From the NCBI GenBank assembly GCA_963818855.1, contig CAWFUH010000017.1:911534-975533 (forward strand): a stretch of 64,000 nt of DNA, in the 5' to 3' direction. This DNA comes from Bog-159 sp963818855. Lineage in GTDB: Bacteria > Acidobacteriota > Terriglobia > Bryobacterales > Bryobacteraceae. Below, one piece after another: positions 51,871-59,671 of the stretch. The notes under the pieces were generated by a model. That model had not been told where the DNA came from. It ran no database searches and saw only the letters and a list, made by a program, of their open reading frames with translations. Within the stretch, counting starts at the first letter, position 1. Each line of letters starts with the position of its first letter. A program made the position numbers and the translations under genes.

Positions 51871-53736
51871 ATGGTCCACCCATCCTGGCTGGAAACTGCG
51901 ATCCTGGCGATCCTGTTATGCATCTCCGGAACGCTTTTCTGGCGCCGCTTCCGCAAGCCGTTGGATGCCATCCGCGGCGCCCGCGATAATCCCGATTTCA
52001 AACTGCGGCCGTTGGGGCCGCGCATTCGGCAGTTCATATGGGAAGTGATGCTGCAAGGCAAGGTGATCCGGGAGCGTCCCCTGCCCGGCTTGGCGCACGC
52101 CTTCGTCTTCTGGGGATTTTGTGCGTTCGCGCTGATCACCGTGAATCACCTGGCCGCCGGATTCGGCTTTCCGTTCCTGAGCCGCGCCGGTGGATTCGGT
52201 AAAGCTTATTTGGCGTTGGTGGCCGCGTTCGCCGTGGCGGTAGCGGTATCGATTGCGGGCCTGGCGATCCGCCGATTCATAACGCGTCCGAAATGGCTGG
52301 GTAGTGTGTCGCCGGAATCCGGCGTGATCGCGCTATTCATTTTCATTCTGATGGTCACCTATCTGGCCGGAATGCGCTTGGATGAAACCACACTGGCGGC
52401 GCGGGCGAACTGGTGGCTGCACACCGCGACGCTGCTCGCATTTCTGCCGCTGATCCCGCATACCAAGCACCTGCACCTGCTGATCAGCCCGGCTACCGTG
52501 TTTCTGCGGCGGGATGGGTTCAGCAAAATTCCGCCGCTGGTGGGCGATGAGGATTTCGGCCTGGATACTGGCAAGGACGTCACCAAGATCGACGCGCTGC
52601 AAGCTTACTCTTGCGTGGAGTGCGGACGCTGCACGGAGCACTGTCCGGCCAATAATACGGGGAAGATCCTCAATCCGAAAGAAATCATACTGGGGCTGCG
52701 GCAGTATCTGAACGAAGAAGGACCGGGCAACGAAGCGCCGCTGTTGGGTAAACACATCTCTATGGAGGCCGCCTTCCAATGCACCACCTGCGGCGCCTGC
52801 GAGTTTCAGTGCCCGGTGGGCATCCAGCATCTGCCGGTGATTATCGGGCTGCGCCGCGGCGCGGTGAATACCGGGAAGTGGGAAGACGATTACGGCGGCA
52901 AGATGTTTCTGGCGATGGAGCGCAACGGCAATTCCCTGGGCTTCGCGTCGAGCGAGCGGCTGAAATTCATCGAGAAAAACGAACTGCCGATTTACGATGG
53001 CACACAGGAGTATTGCCTCTGGCTCGGCTGCATGGGCTCATATGATCCGCAGGGTCGCGAGATCGTGCTGGCGTTGGTCGCGGTGTTGCGCCACCTGGGC
53101 GTGACGTTCGGGGTGCTGCGCAAGGAGAAGTGCACGGGCGATCCGGTGCGGCGCTTGGGTAACGATCTGTTGTTTTCGCAACTGGCCGAGGCGAACATCG
53201 AGCAGATGAAAGCCGCTAAAGTGACCAAGCTGCTTTCGATCTGCCCGCATTGCGTGCGTACGATTGGAGAGGACTGGAAAGAGTTCGGCGCCGATTTTCG
53301 CATCGAGCATCACAGCGAATTATTAGCGCGCTTGCAGGCCCAGTTGCCCCGGCAGATGAACGGTCGGGAGCGCGTCGTCTTCCACGACCCGTGCTACCTG
53401 GGGCGCTACCGCGGCATTTACGACCAACCGCGGGAAGTCATCGCGCGCGCGGGCGAGGTAGCGGACCCTGCGCGTGCGCGCGAGCGGTCGTTCTGCTGCG
53501 GCGCGGGCGGCGGACAGATGTTCCTGGGTGAGGAGAAGGGCCGGCGCGTCAACGTGGAACGCGCCACGGAACTAGCCGCGACCGGAGCGGGCGTGGTGGG
53601 AACGGCCTGTCCTTTCTGCCAGACGATGTTTCGGGACGCGTTCGGCACGCTGAGCCAGACGCCGCCCAAATTGCTGGACATCGCGCAGATTGCGGCGGCA
53701 TCCATCGAGACCGCGGCGGGGCGTGCGATGGTATAA
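51871..53736 (+). CDS. Membrane-anchored Fe-S oxidoreductase with CCG domains
   Basis: About 621 residues from the ATG at 51871 (AAGGTT upstream; an earlier in-frame ATG overlaps the UXS gene). N-terminal membrane part with five helices and NarI/DsrM-like histidines (AHAFVFWGFCAFALITVNHL, ANWWLHTATLLAFLPLIPHTKHLHLL). Two 4Fe-4S motifs follow: CVECGRCTEHCP and CTTCGACEFQCP. Two CCG domains end the protein (YCLWLGCMGSYD ... SICPHC; FHDPCYLGRYRG ... FCCGAGGGQMF). This is the HdrD/GlpC-like layout that moves electrons between menaquinone and a disulfide or dehydrogenase partner. Confidence 0.88.
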   Translation: MVHPSWLETAILAILLCISGTLFWRRFRKPLDAIRGARDNPDFKLRPLGPRIRQFIWEVMLQGKVIRERPLPGLAHAFVFWGFCAFALITVNHLAAGFGFPFLSRAGGFGKAYLALVAAFAVAVAVSIAGLAIRRFITRPKWLGSVSPESGVIALFIFILMVTYLAGMRLDETTLAARANWWLHTATLLAFLPLIPHTKHLHLLISPATVFLRRDGFSKIPPLVGDEDFGLDTGKDVTKIDALQAYSCVECGRCTEHCPANNTGKILNPKEIILGLRQYLNEEGPGNEAPLLGKHISMEAAFQCTTCGACEFQCPVGIQHLPVIIGLRRGAVNTGKWEDDYGGKMFLAMERNGNSLGFASSERLKFIEKNELPIYDGTQEYCLWLGCMGSYDPQGREIVLALVAVLRHLGVTFGVLRKEKCTGDPVRRLGNDLLFSQLAEANIEQMKAAKVTKLLSICPHCVRTIGEDWKEFGADFRIEHHSELLARLQAQLPRQMNGRERVVFHDPCYLGRYRGIYDQPREVIARAGEVADPARARERSFCCGAGGGQMFLGEEKGRRVNVERATELAATGAGVVGTACPFCQTMFRDAFGTLSQTPPKLLDIAQIAAASIETAAGRAMV

Positions 53737-53737
53737 T
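53732..53737 (+). promoter_or_regulatory. -10 TATAAT for tRNA-Lys
   Basis: A perfect TATAAT overlaps the stop codon of the Fe-S gene, 68 bases before the mature tRNA 5' end, a normal distance for a tRNA leader. The -35 is weak. Confidence 0.45.
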
Positions 53738-53805
53738 TTCGAATTGGCGCGCCGCGCGGTTTTGGTCAGCGGGGACGACGTCAAATTGCCAGAAAGACCA
53801 CCAGC

Positions 53806-53881
53806 GGGCGCGTAGCTCAATTGGCAGAGCAAGTGACTCTTAATCACTAGGTTGTAGGTTCGATTCCTACCGCGCTCACCA
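53806..53881 (+). tRNA. tRNA-Lys (anticodon CTT)
   Basis: A full cloverleaf can be folded: acceptor GGGCGCG pairs with CGCGCTC (one G-T), D-arm GCTC/GAGC, anticodon stem AGTGA/TCACT with loop CTCTTAA (anticodon CTT), T-arm GTAGG/CCTAC with TTCGATT, and encoded CCA. A tyrosine integrase begins converging on it 22 bases downstream, so its 3' end is the likely attachment site of an integrative element. Confidence 0.95.
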
Positions 53882-53902
53882 TTATAATCAATACTTTACA
53901 GA

Positions 53903-55063
53903 CTACTGAATCGTGGGAGTTTCGTCCACTTTGGGGGATTCTTTGGGTGGCGTTTTCTGCTTTTCGGCCTTTGGCTTCAGGCTGAGCACCTCGACGGCTT
54001 CACGCTTGGCCGCCATCCGCACGTGGCTGTACCGTTCCAGCATCGCGCGGCTCATGTGGCCCAGCAGGGCAAGCATGGTGCTCTCTGGAACGCCCGCCTC
54101 TGCCATCTTTGTGGCCACCGTATGGCGCAGATCGTGCAGCCTGCAGTTTATGCCGGCCTCGGCGCGGATGCTGCCCCAGACGGTCTTGAGCGTCGTCATC
54201 GGCCGTGTTGGATCTGTCGGCGACGGCTTGCCGAACGGGAACAGGTAATGCTCGGGTCGCGTCGTCCCGAATTTCCCCGTGAACCATTCAGCGTGCCCCG
54301 AGAGGAGGCTAAACAGTTCGGCACTCAGCGGAATCTGTCTGCCTGTCGATGATTCGGTTTTGGCGCGGCCAACGGTGAGCACGCGCTTGTCAAGGTCCAC
54401 CTGATCCCAGGTCAAGCCCGTAATCTCTCCGCTCCGCATTCCCGTCAGAAGCGCCACGCGGACGATGGTGGCCGCCACCTTCGAGCGCTTCGTATTGTCG
54501 CAGGCTTCCAATAGTCGCGCTTCCTCGGCTGGGGAAAGCGCCTTGCCGGCGTCGCTGCGTTCCTCTTGCTTCCGGACCTTGGGCCACAGCGCGGACCATT
54601 TCATACCGATGGCCCTGGACAGTTCGCCTATCTCCATGTTGACCGTCCGGCCGCCGGCACCCTCGTCGAGCCTCGTCGCGATATAGCCGCGGATCGCATC
54701 TTCGGTCAGATCTGAAAGTATCTTTGCCCCGAGAAGCCGCGTCACGTGAGCCAGGCGCCCTTTCGAAAACAGGATTGATTGCTGCCGGCCGCGGTGATCC
54801 AGTGCATACCGCAACGAATACGCCTTCACGATTTCTGCGACGGAATTGACGCGGCCCTCCCGCCTCTCGACGGGGGCGCCCACAAATGCCTTTTCCATTT
54901 CGGCCCTACGTTGCTTTTCGGCCTCTTTCGCGAGCGTTTTTAGGTGCGTCTTTGTGGACTCGCGGACGCGCTTTCCGGCGAAACTGAATTCGTACCACCA
55001 GAACGCGGACGTTACAAGTTCGCCCGTCTTCGGGTCTTTGTACTTCGGTCGATATATGCTCAT
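53903..55063 (-). CDS. Phage-type tyrosine integrase
   Basis: 386 residues. The N-terminal part (YRPKYKDPKTGELVTSAFWW, KTHLKTLAKEAEKQRRAEMEKAF) is an arm-binding domain of phage integrases; a SAM-like core-binding domain follows. The catalytic residues are present: R in LLTGMRSGEITGL, HDLRHTVATKMAEAG near residue 305 (H-x-x-R), H in LLGHMSRAM and the tyrosine in LERYSHV near 345. It points toward tRNA-Lys and ends 22 bases from it, the classic arrangement for integration into a tRNA gene. A 49-residue gene lies upstream on the same strand. Confidence 0.93.
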   Translation of the reverse strand: MSIYRPKYKDPKTGELVTSAFWWYEFSFAGKRVRESTKTHLKTLAKEAEKQRRAEMEKAFVGAPVERREGRVNSVAEIVKAYSLRYALDHRGRQQSILFSKGRLAHVTRLLGAKILSDLTEDAIRGYIATRLDEGAGGRTVNMEIGELSRAIGMKWSALWPKVRKQEERSDAGKALSPAEEARLLEACDNTKRSKVAATIVRVALLTGMRSGEITGLTWDQVDLDKRVLTVGRAKTESSTGRQIPLSAELFSLLSGHAEWFTGKFGTTRPEHYLFPFGKPSPTDPTRPMTTLKTVWGSIRAEAGINCRLHDLRHTVATKMAEAGVPESTMLALLGHMSRAMLERYSHVRMAAKREAVEVLSLKPKAEKQKTPPKESPKVDETPTIQ

Positions 55064-55186
55064 TTCGGCCCTTCTCTGCCCTGCCCGCCACGCTCGCCGC
55101 CTGCATACCCCTTCCCCGCCGGGCTAACGCAGCCTACAGGGCGCCAGGGCGCGCGGGTTGGGCATTCCCGCGAGTGGGGCGGGCCA

Positions 55187-55336
55187 TCATTCCCCGCTCG
55201 GCTTTCGCTTGCTCCACCGTGCCATTACGGCCGCCCGAGCCAACGCAGACCGTTGCTCCGGACTCAAGTTCTTGTTTCGCGCTCGCGCACCTCGGCGCCC
55301 GAGTTCCGCCGCGGCTGCATTCTTTTTCTTCGGCAT
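55187..55336 (-). CDS. 49-residue basic protein upstream of the integrase
   Basis: ATG at 55334-55336. The product is basic and patterned: MPKKKNAAAAELGRRGARAR, KNLSPEQRSALARAAVMARW, SKRKPSGE. The LG-RRG-ARA ... LSPE-R---AR-A--ARW phrase is a recurrent signature in small bacterial and phage proteins of unknown role. It lies 124 bases upstream of the integrase on the same strand and behind operator-like repeats, as an excisionase or small DNA-binding regulator might; that role is inference. Confidence 0.6.
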   Translation of the reverse strand: MPKKKNAAAAELGRRGARARNKNLSPEQRSALARAAVMARWSKRKPSGE

Positions 55337-55344
55337 AGGCTCGC

Positions 55345-55382
55345 TTTACGTAAATGCGCAAACTTTTTACGTAAACTGCGCA
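55345..55382. promoter_or_regulatory. Two TTTACGTAAA-centred operator repeats
   Basis: TTTACGTAAATGCGCA (55345-55360) and TTTACGTAAACTGCGCA (55366-55382) are direct repeats 21 bases apart, each with a perfect palindrome TTTACGTAAA. They sit immediately upstream of the 49-residue gene and are likely repressor sites for the integrase transcript. Confidence 0.55.
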
Positions 55383-55419
55383 TCAGACTGACGATACCAA
55401 CGAATCTGGCAAAACTCAA

Positions 55420-55504
55420 TACTCGGCGCCGGGAACTGTAGGTACTACCCTTGGTGAATCGGTACTTTTTGCCATTGACCTATACTCGGCGCCGGGTATA
55501 TCAT
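55420..55504 (+). promoter_or_regulatory. Repeated TACTCGGCGCCGGG sites around a promoter for the rightward genes
   Basis: TACTCGGCGCCGGG occurs at 55420-55433 and 55483-55496, 63 bases (six turns) apart. The second fills the spacer between TTGACC (55475-55480) and TATATC (55497-55502). A repressor bound there would block the promoter for the gene at 55582. Confidence 0.5.
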
Positions 55505-55508
55505 CACA

Positions 55509-55549
55509 ACTTCCGGGACTCAGCCACTTGCGGCTGGCTTCCCGGAAGT
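55509..55549 (+). promoter_or_regulatory. Large stem-loop in the leader of the first cargo gene
   Basis: ACTTCCGGGA pairs perfectly with TCCCGGAAGT, and the enclosed CAGCC/GGCTG forms an inner stem. It begins a few bases after the presumed transcription start and ends 32 bases before the ATG, so it may protect the mRNA 5' end or regulate translation. Confidence 0.5.
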
Positions 55550-55581
55550 AGCACCATTTCAAACCAAGGGAGAAAGCAGGA

Positions 55582-55944
55582 ATGCAGGCAGCAACAAGAA
55601 TTGACACGAGAAAGATCGGCCTAAAAACCAAGATGTGTAGCCCGATCTGGGGATCGCAACAGCAGGAATCCGTAATGCTGAGCCGGTACGCAGCCGGATT
55701 AGCAGACGATGTAGTCCTTTGTCTGGCGAAGTTGGTCTCCGAGCGTGACGGCCTGCGCGGTCGTCGAATGCTCAATTTTGATCCCCCAACCCGCGGGCAG
55801 CGTAAGGGCGTACTAGATAATCCAGCAGAGCGCATCGGTGATCTGGAGTTCGCCGTAAAGCTCACGGATGCCGTTTCGGCTAGATTTCGCCGGCAGCTCA
55901 TACGCGCCAGATCCGCGATGATCCATACCAAAAGGAGCGCCTAG
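55582..55944 (+). CDS. Hypothetical cargo protein of the mobile island
   Basis: 120 residues, ATG after AAGGGAG and AGGA. No family is recognised. It is polar and basic, with VMLSRYAAGLADDVVLCLAKLVSE in the centre and a C-terminal amphipathic helix rich in R (SARFRRQLIRARSAMIHTKR). Codon use is less GC-biased than the chromosome genes. It is followed at three bases by another small gene, so the two form an operon behind a regulated promoter. Confidence 0.55.
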   Translation: MQAATRIDTRKIGLKTKMCSPIWGSQQQESVMLSRYAAGLADDVVLCLAKLVSERDGLRGRRMLNFDPPTRGQRKGVLDNPAERIGDLEFAVKLTDAVSARFRRQLIRARSAMIHTKRSA

Positions 55945-55947
55945 ACC

Positions 55948-56304
55948 ATGGCCACAAAGAAGAAAACCATACACGCTGCCCCAACGGCGCCGAAAGTCGC
56001 GGCTGCTAAGGTTCAAAGCGATCCTCTAAGCGTAATCCCGTGTTGCGCGCCCGAGGGAGACTATGCGATCCGCGAGAAACTTCGAGAAATAATCAAAGAA
56101 TCGGTCGCCAAAATGACACCAAACAGCACCCAGCAAGTTGCGCGGTTCATCGATTGCCTGCAGAAGGTTGATGGCGATGCTGACGGCTGCTCAGAGGCGG
56201 AACGGCTAATCGTATACCTGGTGGATTACCACTACCGCCAAGAATACGGCCTTACTGTGGCACCCGCCTTATGCACAAGATTTGATCCGCCGACAGTGGC
56301 CTGA
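55948..56304 (+). CDS. Hypothetical cargo protein, C-terminus replaced by IS sequence
   Basis: 118 residues as read. The N-terminus is basic (MATKKKTIHAAPTAPKVAAAK), then AIREKLREIIKESVAKMTPNSTQQVARFIDCLQKV and AERLIVYLVDYHYRQEYGL. No known family. From about residue 105 the codons (ALCTRFDPPTVA) lie in DNA shared with the second IS1380 copy (56260 onward matches 60253 onward), so the native C-terminus was lost by IS insertion. Confidence 0.5.
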   Translation: MATKKKTIHAAPTAPKVAAAKVQSDPLSVIPCCAPEGDYAIREKLREIIKESVAKMTPNSTQQVARFIDCLQKVDGDADGCSEAERLIVYLVDYHYRQEYGLTVAPALCTRFDPPTVA

Positions 56305-56325
56305 GGCGGGCGACCGTTTGGGGAC

Positions 56326-56391
56326 CCTGAGAATCCTGCGTTAAAACAGGTGGAGTAGCGAAGGTGAAGCTTCGCAAAACTCATTCTCAGG
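56326..56391 (+). promoter_or_regulatory. Structured leader of IS1380 copy 1 that can hide the ribosome site
   Basis: CCTGAGAAT (56326-56334) pairs with ATTCTCAGG (56383-56391); the latter overlaps the AGGAG before the GTG start. Inside is a hairpin, GCGAAG-GTGAAG-CTTCGC (56358-56375). In copy 2 both stems are kept although the hairpin loop is changed to TTGGCG. Confidence 0.6.
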
Positions 56392-56404
56392 AGTCACCCA
56401 AAAG

Positions 56405-57832
56405 GTGAATAACAATCGAAAGCATACCAATCAAACGACCGTCAGGCAAGGGGCGGAAGCGGCTAGGGCAGAACCCTTGAAAATCGGGGCTGCCACGCCT
56501 TTTGATTTCTCGGCGCGCAATCTAACGGCCTACGGCGGTTTATTGCCGGTGGCGACCATGCTGGAAAAGCTCGGGTTCCAGCAGTTGGTGGAAGAGACGC
56601 TCAGCATCAAACGGCTGACCCGCGTGATGCCGGTGTACCAGTTTGTGCTGGCCATGGTGCTGGCATTGTATGTGGGATTTTCGCGACTGCATCACCTGCG
56701 CTTTCTGGAGCGCGAGCCGATGCTGACCGGGATTCTGAAAGTGCTGCGTCTACCGCCGCAGTGCACGTTTTGGCGGTTTCTGGCCTCGCTGCATCTGAGC
56801 GTGGCCGGACAGATTCTGCGCATGCAGCAGATCCTGCGGCAGCGCGTGTGGGAAGCCGCGCATGTGGAACTGAAAACCATCACCCTGGACACCGACACCA
56901 CGGTGCACACTCTGTTCGGCCACCAAATGGGCGGGCGCAAGAGCTACAACCCGAAAAACCGGGGCAAGAAAAGCTATCAACCCATCCTGACGTTCCTGGC
57001 GGAAACGCGGGAATACGTGGGGGGCGCGTTGCGCAATGGGGATCGGCCCACCGGCAAACAGATCGCCCGCCACTTGGAGAGTGTGTTCGCCGCCTTACCC
57101 AAGGGCGTGGAGACCATCTATGCGCGCGCCGATTCCGGTTTTTACTGCAACGAAGCGGTGGAGGCCTATGAGAAGGCCGGGGCGCGGTACATCGTGTCGG
57201 CGCGCAAGACCTCCCGTCTGATCGACGAACTGAAGGCGGCGTCCTGGACTGGCTCACCGAAGACGGATGCCGATGCCCAGTGCGAATTTCGTTATCAGCC
57301 GGAGGGCTGGAGCCAAGCGCATCGATTCATCGCCCTGCGCTACATCAAGAAGAAGCCGGCGGCCCCGGCGGACCAGCCCGAACAGTATCAGTTGTTCGAC
57401 ACTGCGGAGTACAGCTACCGCGTCTTCGTGACCAATATGAGCGACGGCATTGCCGCGCTGGCGTGGCTCTACAGCCAGCGGGCGGGCGCGGAGAACCTCA
57501 TCAAGGAAGCTAAAAACGACGCGGGATTGGCAGACCATCCGTCGGGACGATGGCCGATGAACTGCATTTACTTTCAGCTCGCCATGTTGGCCTACAACCT
57601 CAATTGTTGGCTGATGCTGTTCAATCGAGAAGAGGAAGCCAACGTCGAGCAACTCGGCCATATTACCCTGGCCACGGCGCGGTTGCGGTTTCTGTTTCTG
57701 GCCGCGCGCATCTGGCGCCACGCGGGAACCGTGGGTGTCAGCTATAGCGATCACTATCCCGAGCAATCTTTATTCGAGCGGCTGATGGCGCGGCTGCGGG
57801 CTGTGACGGCCTTCGGCGCGCGGCAAAAATGA
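56405..57832 (+). CDS. IS1380-family transposase, intact
   Basis: 475 residues from a GTG. The DDE residues of the IS1380 (Tnp_DDE_1-like) family are visible: first D in TLDTDTTVHTLFG near residue 163, second D in YARADSGFY near 240, and E in AENLIKEAKNDAGLADHP near 365. Other family phrases are YGGLLPVATMLEKLGFQQLVEE and NRGKKSYQPILTF. The C-terminus (ARQK) differs from copy 2 and is probably altered by the adjoining IS21-like end. This copy could be active in trans. Confidence 0.93.
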   Translation: MNNNRKHTNQTTVRQGAEAARAEPLKIGAATPFDFSARNLTAYGGLLPVATMLEKLGFQQLVEETLSIKRLTRVMPVYQFVLAMVLALYVGFSRLHHLRFLEREPMLTGILKVLRLPPQCTFWRFLASLHLSVAGQILRMQQILRQRVWEAAHVELKTITLDTDTTVHTLFGHQMGGRKSYNPKNRGKKSYQPILTFLAETREYVGGALRNGDRPTGKQIARHLESVFAALPKGVETIYARADSGFYCNEAVEAYEKAGARYIVSARKTSRLIDELKAASWTGSPKTDADAQCEFRYQPEGWSQAHRFIALRYIKKKPAAPADQPEQYQLFDTAEYSYRVFVTNMSDGIAALAWLYSQRAGAENLIKEAKNDAGLADHPSGRWPMNCIYFQLAMLAYNLNCWLMLFNREEEANVEQLGHITLATARLRFLFLAARIWRHAGTVGVSYSDHYPEQSLFERLMARLRAVTAFGARQK

Positions 57833-57967
57833 CCCACCCGTACTTTCCAATAATGACCCAGGCGGGCGGTAGCTGAGGCCATCGCCGGGAATAGTGGCGC
57901 CCGCGAGATTCCAACGGCAGGTTCAGTTACCTTGTTGATTTGTAATTGAGCCGGAGGTTTGCGCCCC

Positions 57968-57988
57968 GGAGGGGAGATGGTCCCCTCC
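57968..57988 (+). promoter_or_regulatory. Perfect 8-bp hairpin upstream of the zinc-module gene
   Basis: GGAGGGGA and TCCCCTCC pair around a five-base loop (GATGG), 32 bases before the ATG at 58021. It could shield the transposon genes from outside transcription. Confidence 0.45.
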
Positions 57989-58020
57989 AGGACAGGAGCT
58001 TCTGGGAGTCATCACCTCCC

Positions 58021-58513
58021 ATGGGCCCTTTCGAGAATCCTACAGTCCATCCCGAAAATCAAGCGGCTAGCCGGCGGAAGCGATTGGCGCCTCGGCCGCG
58101 CATGCGGCGCTGTTTGCTTAAAGGATGCGAGCAACGCTTTCATCCCCAGCAAGCACGCCAGCGCTATTGCAGCGAGCGCTGCCGGCACGCAGCGCGGAAG
58201 TGGTCCCGCTGGAAGGCCCAGCAGGCGTACCGGGCGACGGTGGCGGGCAAACAGAAACGCAACGGCCAAAGCCGTCATTACCGAGAGCGGGTCCGGAGCC
58301 GGAAACCACCAGAACCAGAAGCGGTTAGCGCGCCCGCGAGGGTAATCACTACAGAACATTTTTTTCGACCATTGCTGCGACCGGCCGGGTTGCTACGAGA
58401 GATTCGTGCGTGCGCGGCGAAGTCCCTTACAACGCTTCTGTTCCCACGCCTGCCGGCGCGCGCTGGAGCGCGTCGTAGAACGGGAGCGGCGCTGGAAACA
58501 GGCGCGCACTTAA
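58021..58513 (+). pseudogene. Twin zinc-module protein, split by a T7-tract frameshift
   Basis: The first frame (ATG 58021) encodes MRRCLLKGCEQRF ... RQRYCSERCRHAARKWSRW, a C-x4-C ... C-x3-C module. After a run of seven T (58359-58365) the +1 frame encodes CDRPGCYERFVRARRSPLQR and FCSHACRRALERVVERERRW to a stop at 58511-58513. The two modules clearly share a pattern (C----C--RF ... R-(Y/F)CS--CR-A ... RW), so the native protein had both. In the first frame translation runs to 58527 with meaningless sequence. A T6 tract would restore the frame; slippage on T7 could also join them. Likely DNA-binding, associated with the transposon. Confidence 0.6.
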
Positions 58514-58564
58514 TCCGGAGATATTGATCCGCGGGCGGCGCGGGCCTTACATTCAGCCTGTCTG

Positions 58565-59671
58565 ATGCAACTGGAGTTTCACCAACTCGACCGGCGATGG
58601 GAACACCTGCGCGTGCGCCATCCGGCGCGGCAGCGGCGGCTACTGGCGTCGCTGGCCGAGAGTGGGCAGCAATCGCCCATCGTGGTGGTAGCGGCGGAGG
58701 GCCCGGCGGATCGTTACGTGGTCATCGACGGCTATAAGCGGATCGCAGCGCTGGAACAACTGGGGCGGGACACAGTGGAAGCGGTGGTATGGCCGATGAG
58801 CGAAGCCGCGGCCGTGCTGCTGGACCGCTCGCTGCGGCTGAGCGAACACGAGACCGCGCTGGAGGTGGGCTGGCTGCTGGCGGAGTTGGAGCAGCGCTTC
58901 GGCTATAGCCTCGACGAGTTGGCGCGCCGGTTTGATCGTAGCGTGAGCTGGGTGTCGCGGCGGCTGGCGCTGGTGGAGGTCCTGCCGGAAGCCATCCAAC
59001 AGCAGGTGCGCGAGGGCCAGATCTTGGCGCAAGTGGCGTTGAGGTTTCTGGTGCCGGTGGCCCGCCAAAACCTGGAAGACTGCCAGCGCATGGCGGCGAT
59101 CTTCGCCAAACATCACTGCGATACGCGGGAAGCCAGCCAACTGTATGGCGCTTGGCGCCAGGGGTCGGCCGCGATTCGCAAACGCATCCTGGATGCGCCG
59201 GAGCTGTTTTTCAAAACGCGGCGGCAAGCGCAGGAGAAAGCCCCGGCCGAGGCCGGAGCCGAACTGTTGCGCGATCTGGAGATGCTGGCCGCCATCGTGA
59301 ACCGCGCGCAGCGGCGGCTGGCCGGCGCGGCGGCGCTGGAACTGGATCGCCAGCAGTGCGAAGCCGCAGGGCAACAGATCGCTCGCATTCAAAATCAACT
59401 CCGCCGCATCGACGAAAAACTCTTACCGGAGCAAGTACCGCATGTTGAGCCAAGCGCAACGCACCACGATTCTGGAACTGCATACGCAGCAGGTGAGCAA
59501 ACGCGAAATCGCGCGGGTACTGGGGATCTCCCGCGTGGCTGTCCGCAAAGTCTTGCGCGCGAACTCCACCACCGTGCCGGAGTTGCAGCGTGCGGAGAAA
59601 GCCGCACCCCACCGGCAACAGATCCTGGAGCTTTTCGAGCAGTGCAAGGGGAATCTCGTGCGAGTCCATGA
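58565..59671 (+). CDS. ParB-like protein within the IS21-like transposon
   Basis: 368 residues as read. Residues 1-190 look like a ParB/RepB/Spo0J core: RRLLASLAESGQQSPIVVVA, RYVVIDGYKRIAALEQLGRD (here YKR replaces the usual GERR of ParB), then an HTH region (LSEHETALEVGWLLAELEQRFGYSLDELARRFDRSVSWVSRRLALVEVLPE). Because the CTP-site arginine patch is altered, CTPase-clamp activity is uncertain. A helical region to about residue 295 follows. The last 75 residues overlap the istA gene in another frame and look non-native. A role in target or end recognition for the transposase is inferred from linkage only. Confidence 0.75.
   Translation: MQLEFHQLDRRWEHLRVRHPARQRRLLASLAESGQQSPIVVVAAEGPADRYVVIDGYKRIAALEQLGRDTVEAVVWPMSEAAAVLLDRSLRLSEHETALEVGWLLAELEQRFGYSLDELARRFDRSVSWVSRRLALVEVLPEAIQQQVREGQILAQVALRFLVPVARQNLEDCQRMAAIFAKHHCDTREASQLYGAWRQGSAAIRKRILDAPELFFKTRRQAQEKAPAEAGAELLRDLEMLAAIVNRAQRRLAGAAALELDRQQCEAAGQQIARIQNQLRRIDEKLLPEQVPHVEPSATHHDSGTAYAAGEQTRNRAGTGDLPRGCPQSLARELHHRAGVAACGESRTPPATDPGAFRAVQGESRASP

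Larger units (their letters stand above)
56260..57832 (+). mobile_element. IS1380-family element, copy 1
   Basis: The segment shared with copy 2 begins GCACCCGCCTTATGCAC at 56260 and includes a structured leader and an intact transposase. No matching right terminal repeat is visible after the stop; instead the IS21-like end (TGACCCA) abuts the transposase stop, so the right end was probably cut off by that insertion. Confidence 0.7.

Noticed and set aside
55345..55500. CRISPR-like array from the paired repeats
   Set aside because: Only two copies of each of two unrelated repeats, with no regular spacers; they fit operator sites better.
58565..59671. Plasmid partition (parABS) locus
   Set aside because: There is no ParA next to the ParB-like gene and no parS-like 16-mer palindrome was noticed; linkage to IstA is the stronger context.
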